From: Chloroflexota bacterium
Lineage (GTDB): Bacteria > Chloroflexota > Dehalococcoidia > Lucifugimonadales > JACPCL1
Length of the DNA stretch: 11,414 nt
Direction of reading: 5' to 3'
Assembly: GCA_016210395.1 (NCBI GenBank)
Contig: JACQUI010000086.1
Coordinates: 1 to 11,414, forward strand
Shown here: positions 6,779-11,414 of the stretch, in pieces
Layout: each line of letters opens with the position of its first letter
Position numbering within the stretch: position 1 is the stretch's first letter
Program-made: the position numbers and the translations under genes
The notes under the pieces: generated by a model
Databases searched by the model: none
Seen by the model: the letters and a program-made list of their open reading frames with translations, nothing else
What the model was told of the DNA's origin: nothing

Positions 6779-7267
6779 ATGACCTCATTCAAAGCTACAA
6801 CTCGCAAGCCTCTTGAGCAGTACCTTGCCCTGCAATATCCGCTCAATGTCTATGCTGAACCGGAGGGCGGGTACACCGCGGTGTTCCCGGACTTGCCCGG
6901 CTGCATGACGCAGGGAGAGACGTTAGAGGAGCTTGTGGCGATGGCGGAGGACGCCCGCATCGGATGGATTGAGACGGAATACGAGCGGGGCAACGAGATT
7001 CCGCTGCCGTCATACACAGAGGAGTACAGCGGCAAGTTCAACGTGCGAATTCCGAAGTCGCTGCACCGGTCGCTGGCGGAGGCGGCGGAGCGGGAAGGCA
7101 TGAGCCTGAACCAGTATGTGGTGTACCTGCTGTCGAGAGGGGACGCGCAGGCCAGAGTGGAGCGGATGCTGGAGGGGCGGAAGCCGTCTGCTTTGGCCGG
7201 CAAGCCTTCCAGGTCAGGGAAGCGGCCTTTGCGGGGGCTTCCTACGTTGATCCCACCGAGCCAGTAG
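6779..7267 (+). CDS. hicB: HicB-family antitoxin with C-terminal ribbon-helix-helix domain
   Basis: A 162-residue HicB. It neutralises HicA by direct binding and represses the operon. Residues 18-70 form the partially degraded RNase H-like HicB fold (YPLNVYAEPEGGYTAVFPDLPGC, then GETLEELVAMAEDARIGWIE). Residues 86-120 are a ribbon-helix-helix DNA-binding domain (KFNVRIPKSLHRSLAEAA, GMSLNQYVVYLLSR). The last 28 or so residues (from about KPSALAG) are basic, Pro/Gly-rich and not typical of HicB. They are encoded over DNA whose other frame reads like the end of a different antitoxin (7216-7296), so the tail seems to be read-through into a remnant. The start overlaps no other ATG and the ribosome site is poor, which is expected for a coupled downstream gene. 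Both domains look complete, so the module is probably functional. Confidence 0.9.
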   Translation: MTSFKATTRKPLEQYLALQYPLNVYAEPEGGYTAVFPDLPGCMTQGETLEELVAMAEDARIGWIETEYERGNEIPLPSYTEEYSGKFNVRIPKSLHRSLAEAAEREGMSLNQYVVYLLSRGDAQARVERMLEGRKPSALAGKPSRSGKRPLRGLPTLIPPSQ

Positions 7268-7296
7268 CCGAAGAGGACTGGGAGGCGGCTCGGTGA
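7216..7296 (+). pseudogene. C-terminal remnant of a VapB-like antitoxin
   Basis: In a frame different from hicB, the sequence reads REAAFAGASYVDPTEPVAEE then DWEAAR and TGA (7294-7296), an acidic, Trp-containing tail of the kind that ends many VapB-type antitoxins. Its stop overlaps the GTG (7293) of a PIN-domain frame, exactly the stop/start overlap of an antitoxin-toxin pair. Its own N-terminal DNA-binding half is absent, having been replaced by hicB sequence. Confidence 0.4.
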
Positions 7297-7475
7297 TTGT
7301 GCTGGACAACCACATCTGGGTGTGATGGGTGCTCGGCGGCGCGCAGTTGTTGCTGACGCAACGCATTGCCGTGGAGTCAACGCAACTGCCGGGCGAGGCG
7401 CTTGCGTCGAGGGATACCCCCTGGTGGCGGCGGGCCGATGCGCTGGCTAGCGGCTGGACAGGCTGGAGCGTGTAG
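7293..7475 (+). pseudogene. Decayed VapC-like PIN-domain toxin
   Basis: From GTG 7293 the frame reads VIVLDNHIWV, TGA, then WVLGGAQLLLTQRIAVE and ends at TAG 7473-7475. Intact PIN toxins begin (M)IVLDTHxWxWW and carry an acidic metal-binding Asp at position 5, which is kept. The TGA stands where Trp is expected, one base from TGG, so it is most simply a nonsense mutation. After about 30 residues the similarity fades and the remaining two thirds of a PIN domain (about 130 residues), with its other acidic residues, are missing. The gene is therefore dead: a relic of a VapBC-like locus downstream of hicAB. Confidence 0.55.
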
Positions 7476-7489
7476 TAAGGGAGATGGTT

Positions 7490-7531
7490 GAAGGACAAGG
7501 GAGGCCCGAGTGATGGCGTCCCTTATCCTTC
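7490..7531 (-). other. Long stem-loop at the 3' end of the selenoprotein mRNA
   Basis: On the - strand RNA the arms 7531-7519 and 7502-7490 pair over 13 bp (one G.U) around a 16-nt loop. The stem includes the TAA stop codon (7525-7523) of the selenoprotein. No U-run follows, so it is not a standard intrinsic terminator; it may protect the 3' end or separate this gene from the opposing toxin-antitoxin remnants. Confidence 0.5.
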
Positions 7532-8488
7532 CTGCAAGTCCACGATGGCTCCGGGAGCTTGAGCCTGCTCCAGGAGACGCAGCGCCTCGATGACGACCCT
7601 TCGCTGGCCCTGGCTGTCTCCCACTTTGCCGACGGTCCGGCCCAGGATGTTTGGCGTGACCACCGCACGCGGCACTTTCAGGTTCACTGCCTGATGGCGG
7701 AAGGCTCGGATATACACGACAACGGTGGAGATACCCCTCTCCTCCAGGACTCTCGCGGTGTGTCCAACGGACACGTGACACACCGGTCAGGCGCCCACAA
7801 GCAGAACGGCATCCACCTCCTTCTCCTTCAGGCGCTCGGCCCACTGGGGCGCGTACTCCTTCAAGAGCCGCAACTGCGATGTGGCGCCTATGAAAGAGTA
7901 GGCGTCGTCAGCGAGGTGACCGATGACGCCTTCCGTCTCCAGCTCCTTCAACCGGTCTATGGGAAAGACGACGTTGTGGTCCCGAAGCGCGCCCCGGATG
8001 TCATAACCTGGGTGCCGGACGCGCAACAGATGCGGCGGCGTGTCCCTGGGGATGCTCGCCAGTGCCGGGTCGCCCCTGAGAAACTCATTGATGCGAGGAA
8101 TCGCCTCTTCCTGGGTCGGTCCGTTTGGCCCCAGGGGATCGTCTCCTTCCACGTACACGCCACCCGTGGAGATCAGAGCGAGCTTGGACTGGGACAGGGG
8201 CTTCGTAAGGGGCGTCCAGGGCGCCGTGTCGTAGCGGAACTGGGGCTGGGCGCCTTCCTTGGGCGTGTACCCGTACACCTGCCATTCGAAGCAATGCCGG
8301 TAAACCTCCTCGTAGTCGCCGGTGTCAAAGGCGTCACCCACCTTTTCCAACAACCCACGGAAGAACTCGGCCGCTTCCGCATCGCTCAGGTTTCTGCCGC
8401 CCAGCACCTTGAACAGCAGGTCGGTGCGGCTCCCATAGTTGAGCGACTGCCTGAACGCTTCCAAAGTCTCTTTGTTCTCTTCGCTCAT
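7523..8488 (-). CDS. Selenocysteine-containing reductase, GrdB/PrdB (glycine/betaine/D-proline reductase B) family
   Basis: Two abutting - strand frames are one gene in a single phase interrupted only by TGA at 7789-7787. Read with that TGA as selenocysteine the product has 321 residues. ATG 8488 has GAGGGAG just upstream; an upstream in-frame start at 8539 lacks this. Residues 1-85 are a helical N-terminal region I do not recognise. Then come features I associate with PrdB: WTPLTKPLSQSKLALISTGG (91-110), HPGYDIR (159-165), VVFPIDRLKELETEGVIG (173-190), YAPQWAERLKEKEVDAVLLVGA (212-233), then U234-P-V-C237-H and SVGHTARVLEERGISTVVV. In D-proline reductase this Sec attacks the C-N bond, and in GrdB it acts similarly on glycine-type substrates. 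Here Sec234 and Cys237 make a U-x-x-C redox pair. A SECIS-like hairpin follows directly. The pyruvoyl partner (PrdA or GrdE type) is not in the window, so the substrate is unknown. The alternative is a nonsense mutation of a Cys codon. Confidence 0.82.
7756..7789 (-). promoter_or_regulatory. Selenocysteine UGA codon and candidate bacterial SECIS element
   Basis: The UGA is at 7789-7787. Starting 12 nt after it, GUGUCC (7774-7769) pairs perfectly with GGACAC (7765-7760) around the loop GUU (7768-7766); the loop begins with G, 18 nt after the UGA. This fits the bacterial SECIS rules as I recall them (upper stem-loop, G in the first two loop bases, 16-37 nt from UGA). An alternative fold pairs CGGUGUGUC with GACACACCG (9 bp, 12-nt loop) over the same bases. 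The element would recruit SelB with Sec-tRNA. Confidence 0.65.
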
Positions 8489-8644
8489 TGCTCCCTCACG
8501 TGGCCTTGTCTGTTGCCGGCGCGCTGCCGGGCGGGCCAAACAGCTCCCGTGGCTCCCATGACGCTCGTTGGAGACGATACCCGGGGCCCAGGGTTGGTGA
8601 AACGATTTGGCAACTGGGCCTTGCCAGGGCGTCTGGAGCTGCGT

Positions 8645-8673
8645 GCGGCGTCGCAGGGCGATTCTAACGCCGC
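8645..8673 (-). other. Bulged stem-loop between the zinc-finger gene and the selenoprotein gene
   Basis: GCGGCG (8645-8650) pairs with CGCCGC (8668-8673), and inner arms TCGC (8651-8654) and GCGA (8658-8661) extend it around an AGG loop, with a 6-nt bulge on one side. No U-run follows on the - strand. It may be an attenuator or processing signal. The rest of 8489-8712 shows no gene and no strong promoter. Confidence 0.3.
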
Positions 8674-8712
8674 GTCAGGAGAGGCTGCATGCCCCCGACG
8701 CACTGGCCTTGG

Positions 8713-8805
8713 CTACTTCTTGGCGTGTTCCTTTTGGGCGTGCGCCATCAATTCTTGCTGGGACTGGAACACATTCCCGCACTTCGCGCATTTGATCTCG
8801 GCCAT
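8713..8805 (-). CDS. 30-residue single C2H2 zinc-finger protein
   Basis: ATG at 8805, stop TAG at 8715-8713: MAEIKCAKCGNVFQSQQELM then AHAQKEHAKK. It fits the classical C2H2 finger exactly: C6-x2-C9-x3-F13-x5-L19-x2-H22-x4-H27, with both hydrophobic core residues (F13, L19) in place, so the whole protein is one finger with a five-residue lead and a short basic tail. A perfect GGAGGT lies 6 nt before the ATG, strong support for translation despite the tiny size. Such a finger could bind DNA, RNA or a protein partner; a single finger without flanking basic regions usually binds DNA weakly, so protein-protein or RNA contact is as likely. It sits 104 nt beyond the kinase stop codon and 224 nt before the selenoprotein, all on the - strand. 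No family name is assigned. Confidence 0.8.
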   Translation of the reverse strand: MAEIKCAKCGNVFQSQQELMAHAQKEHAKK

Positions 8806-8811
8806 AGTTGT

Positions 8812-8817
8812 ACCTCC
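8812..8817 (-). promoter_or_regulatory. Consensus Shine-Dalgarno of the zinc-finger gene
   Basis: GGAGGT on the - strand, 6 nt before ATG 8805, is the strongest ribosome-binding site in the window and decides both that the mini-gene is real and where it starts. Confidence 0.75.
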
Positions 8818-8897
8818 AACTGCCTGGTAGTGAGTGTTGCCACAGCGCCCTGCGACGCCCGTCAGTGCACCCGGGTCCGACAGCCGTCCTACCCTGG

Positions 8898-8919
8898 CTT
8901 GGTCCCGGGTCAGACCAAG
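8898..8919 (-). other. Inverted repeat across the kinase stop codon
   Basis: CTTGGTC (8898-8904) and GACCAAG (8913-8919) form a 7-bp stem with an 8-nt loop that includes the kinase TGA (8912-8910). Without a U-run it is a poor intrinsic terminator, so read-through from the kinase into the zinc-finger gene remains possible. Confidence 0.35.
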
Positions 8920-11177
8920 GCAACACCAGTATGTGCCAGCCCCACCGAGAGCGATGTCGTTTTGCCGACAGCTCCAGGGTTTGATGATCGGCTGTCTCCT
9001 TGAGATTCGGACATCTCACCGGACTGCAAACTCTCCGAAGCCGGGGAAGCGATGGGCAAAGAAAACGAAAAGACCGAGCCTTTCCCTAGGTTGCTCTCCA
9101 GCCAGATACGGCCCTGCATCAACTCCACCAGACCCTTCACGATGTACAGACCCAGGCCCGTGCCTCGTATTCCCTGGGTCTCCGGCGTGCGTATCCGGGT
9201 GAATGACGTGAACAGGCGCGCCTGGTCTTCCCTGGAGATCCCCATTCCCTGGTCTGCAACGCTCACGATCACTTCCCGTTGGCTAGGCTCAATGGCGGCG
9301 GTGATGGCCACCTCTCCGCCCTTGGGGCTATATTTGACGGCGTTCGAGACGAGGTTGATGAGCACTTGCAAGAGCTTTTCCTCGTCAGCGGAAACCAGCG
9401 GAAGCATGGGTGGAATGCGGACGAGCAGCGTGTGGTTGGTGATCGTGGGTTGAATGATGGCCACCACTCGCTCGGCCACGTCCGTCAGTGACAGCGGCTG
9501 CAAGTTCACAGTGATACGGCCCGATTGAATACGTGACACGTTCAGCATGTCGTCTACTATGGCCGCCAGCCTGTTGCCATCGGCAATCATGTGGTCCAGC
9601 CAAGCGACGCGCGTGTCCGGCGGAGGCTCCCTGTCCCGCAGAAGCTCAGCAAAGCCTACGATGGTGGTCAGCGGCGTCCGCATCTCGTGGGAGGCAACGG
9701 AGACAAACGCATCCCGCCGCCTTTCCAGGTCCCGCTCTTCGCTGACGTCCCGAAGCAACAAGCCCGTCAGTGATTCCTCTGCGCTGGCCAGTATCGTGAA
9801 CGGGGCCACCAGGATGACGCGTCCCCCGAGGAGATGGACCTCAACAGCTTTCGCTTTGCCCTCTTTCGCTGCGGCGATTGCTCCTTGCAAGGCGTTTGCA
9901 GATTCAGGGTTCTCCAGACGGTGGTCCAAGTGCTCCAGGACAACGTCAAAGCTCTTGCCGACCACGTCCCCAGGCTTCATTCCCCACAGGTAATAGGCGG
10001 CCACGTTGCAATAGCGGACCGAGTCGCTTGCGTCCAGTACGACAAGCCCCTCGGTCATGCTTTCCTGGACTGCCGCCAGCGTGCTCCGCTCTCGCGCAAG
10101 GGCTTCGTAGAGACCAGTCAGGTCTTGCGCCATCTGGTTGAAAGAGGAGGCGAGTTCCCCCACCTCATCCTTCCCCCTCACCGAGATGCGGTGTTGAAGC
10201 CGTCCGGCGCCGAATGCCCTTGCCCCGGCTACAACTGCCCGGAGCGGGCCGGTGATCGTCGTGCTGAATAGCCAGGCCAGGATGGCCCCCACCACACCCA
10301 GGAGGGCGACGCTCAGGAGCATCGAGGCCCGCATATCCCGGATGTCGCGGAAGGCGTCGCTCGCCGGCAGGGTGGCCACAACTCGCCACTGCAAATCGCC
10401 CACCTTAGTTGAAGCGCCAACGACCTTTGTTCCCGTGTCGTCTTTGAAGCGCAAGAGGTCGAGGTCATTGACCTTCTGTGCAGCGAGCAGGTGGATTGCT
10501 TCGCTCTGGTCAACAGAGTGGCCTGAAAGCGGGGACACGATGCCTATCTCTGGGGTAAGGAGATAGGTGCGCCCATGGCCGCCAAGGCCGGGATCGGGGG
10601 CAAGAAGGGCCTTCAAGGCGTCGCTTTCCAGCAGGACCACAAGAAACCCGTCCTTGGGTTGAGAGGAGAACAGGAGGGGCGCGGATGCAACAAGACGCGG
10701 GCCCTTGCCGTCGCCGGACGGCGGTAAGAATGTAAGCGTTGGAGCGCCGGTATCTAGACTCAGCTCGCCGTTTGTGGGCGCATCTACGGTTGAGGCATAG
10801 ACCAGTTGGCCAGCGCCGTCATACAAGGCTATGTCCTGAACGGCGCTCGCATGCGCGTGCAAATCCCGGACGGCCTGGTCAAGCCGTTGCTTGGCCGCCT
10901 GGGCCTCAGCGCTGTCAGGGTTGCTGAGCTGTGCTGGGTCATGTACACCGGACGCGGTGACTGTGAGGCTGGCAAGGGCAAGCTGCGCGTCTAGCCAGTC
11001 CATGATGTTTTCGCTCTTCAGGGCCACGACAGACCGGAGGTGAAGGGCGGTATGTGTAGTAACGCCGCGCTGGCCCAGGTACAGTCCAATTGCGCCGGCA
11101 ATCAGCATGGGCAGGATTGTGAGCGCCACTGCACCCATCACAAACTTACGGCTGAGGTTGACGTGTCGCCCAATCAT
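8910..11177 (-). CDS. Membrane sensor histidine kinase (Cache-like sensor, HAMP, PAS, HisKA, HATPase)
   Basis: A 755-residue transmembrane kinase that would phosphorylate itself on His and pass the phosphate to a response regulator. Order: short cytoplasmic lead, transmembrane segment 1 (about 13-34), extracytoplasmic region about 35-283 resembling a double Cache sensor (IALYDGAGQLVYAS, 116-129; TYLLTPEIGIVS, 204-215), transmembrane segment 2 (about 285-305), HAMP (about 306-360, ending in GKDEVGELASSFNQMAQDL), PAS (about 365-475: MTEGLVVLDASDSVRYCN), HisKA with phosphoacceptor His497 in SVASHEMRTPLTTIVGF, and HATPase with N box LINLVSNAVKYS (N612), G1 DQGMGI (642-647), F box LFTSFTR and G2 GTGLGLYIVKGL (672-683). 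All catalytic boxes are intact. The last 45 residues are a polar tail with no domain. ATG 11177 lies before a proper lead and membrane segment; its ribosome site is weak. No response regulator is in the window, so it is an orphan here. The signal cannot be deduced. Confidence 0.93.
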   Translation of the reverse strand: MIGRHVNLSRKFVMGAVALTILPMLIAGAIGLYLGQRGVTTHTALHLRSVVALKSENIMDWLDAQLALASLTVTASGVHDPAQLSNPDSAEAQAAKQRLDQAVRDLHAHASAVQDIALYDGAGQLVYASTVDAPTNGELSLDTGAPTLTFLPPSGDGKGPRLVASAPLLFSSQPKDGFLVVLLESDALKALLAPDPGLGGHGRTYLLTPEIGIVSPLSGHSVDQSEAIHLLAAQKVNDLDLLRFKDDTGTKVVGASTKVGDLQWRVVATLPASDAFRDIRDMRASMLLSVALLGVVGAILAWLFSTTITGPLRAVVAGARAFGAGRLQHRISVRGKDEVGELASSFNQMAQDLTGLYEALARERSTLAAVQESMTEGLVVLDASDSVRYCNVAAYYLWGMKPGDVVGKSFDVVLEHLDHRLENPESANALQGAIAAAKEGKAKAVEVHLLGGRVILVAPFTILASAEESLTGLLLRDVSEERDLERRRDAFVSVASHEMRTPLTTIVGFAELLRDREPPPDTRVAWLDHMIADGNRLAAIVDDMLNVSRIQSGRITVNLQPLSLTDVAERVVAIIQPTITNHTLLVRIPPMLPLVSADEEKLLQVLINLVSNAVKYSPKGGEVAITAAIEPSQREVIVSVADQGMGISREDQARLFTSFTRIRTPETQGIRGTGLGLYIVKGLVELMQGRIWLESNLGKGSVFSFSLPIASPASESLQSGEMSESQGDSRSSNPGAVGKTTSLSVGLAHTGVALV

Positions 11178-11414
11178 GGGTTTTCCAGCACTTCCTATTC
11201 GAGGTCGCTATATTAAGGGGTACTCAACGCCTCCACTTCCTCCACACTACAGGCTCTCATCTGTTGAGGCGCTTGCGCCGGGGTCCCGTTGCCGCCAGCA
11301 GTGGGAGCTAGTGGCAACGGTTTCCGCCTCGCTTGCCCGCGTATCCTTCGCGCCCCCCACGACTGCCGCTTTCATTTCGCCGGAATGCGGGCGCGAGCAG
11401 CCGAGCTCACCAGC
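11178..11414. other. Upstream region of the kinase gene with an 8-bp inverted repeat
   Basis: CCGTTGCC (11286-11293) and GGCAACGG (11313-11320) form a perfect 8-bp stem around 19 nt, with a further AGC/GCT inside, followed on the + strand by TTT. It could be a weak terminator of a + strand transcript, an operator, or a leader hairpin for the kinase mRNA. A short - strand frame here (42 codons from an ATG near 11373) has no recognisable content and I do not call it a gene. The only AT-rich patch is TTAATATAG on the - strand near 11207-11215, a possible -10 region without a convincing -35. Confidence 0.4.

Noticed and set aside
2501..7522. A mobile element carrying the accessory genes
   Set aside because: No transposase, integrase, terminal inverted repeats with target duplication, or tRNA attachment site is visible; only the internal direct repeat pair around dcd is supported.
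7293..7789. Two in-frame TGA codons (PIN relic and reductase) as a sign of a recoded UGA genetic code
   Set aside because: The ATPase and the sensor kinase both end in TGA at natural C-termini and reading through would add unrelated sequence, so UGA is a stop in general. The two cases need separate explanations: Sec insertion and nonsense mutation.
7559..8830. Long + strand open frame (423 codons) opposite the reductase gene
   Set aside because: No family features are visible, while the opposite strand has family motifs on both sides of the TGA and a good ribosome site. It is an antisense shadow.
11248..11373. Small - strand frame upstream of the kinase (42 codons)
   Set aside because: No ribosome site, no motif, and composition like random GC-rich sequence; it also crosses the inverted repeat.
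11178..11414. Riboswitch or T-box leader before the kinase gene
   Set aside because: I could not find the conserved cores (T-box sequence, cobalamin box, c-di-GMP core) on either strand.

Overview
Organism. The window is GC-rich bacterial chromosome, apparently from an uncultivated lineage. It combines a long CarB with an unusual insertion, decayed toxin-antitoxin genes, a probable selenoprotein and a large sensor kinase. A Chloroflexota (Dehalococcoidia-like) origin is my best guess, but it rests on general resemblance only. Genes here end in TGA, TAG and TAA, so the standard bacterial code applies.

Layout. (1) 1-2408, + strand: the 3' three quarters of carB, closed by a good intrinsic terminator. 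(2) About 2500-7500, + strand: an accessory block less GC-rich than carB in its first part. It holds an OLD/AAA15-type ATPase, a TOPRIM-like (DUF3226) partner overlapping it by 4 nt and broken by one frameshift, a two-domain dCTP deaminase lying between two related remnants of a ribbon-helix-helix antitoxin gene, an intact hicAB pair, and remnants of a VapBC-like pair whose toxin frame carries a TGA. This looks like a small defence and toxin-antitoxin island that has gained and lost modules. (3) About 7490-11177, - strand: a GrdB/PrdB-family reductase whose frame runs through an in-frame TGA at the catalytic position (UGA-x-x-Cys, with a SECIS-like hairpin just downstream). Upstream of it lie a 30-residue protein that is essentially one classical C2H2 zinc finger, and a 755-residue hybrid sensor histidine kinase with an extracytoplasmic sensing region, HAMP, PAS, HisKA and HATPase domains.

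How the parts fit. The ATPase and TOPRIM-like genes resemble split OLD-family defence pairs such as PARIS (ATPase plus TOPRIM-type effector). The dCTP deaminase nearby could be housekeeping or could act by depleting dCTP. HicAB would be a self-regulated addiction module. On the - strand, the kinase, zinc-finger peptide and selenoprotein are collinear and may share transcripts, but no response regulator and no partner subunit of a glycine or proline reductase is visible. The strongest individual discoveries are the undivided selenoprotein, which a standard gene caller would split in two, and the C2H2 mini-protein.
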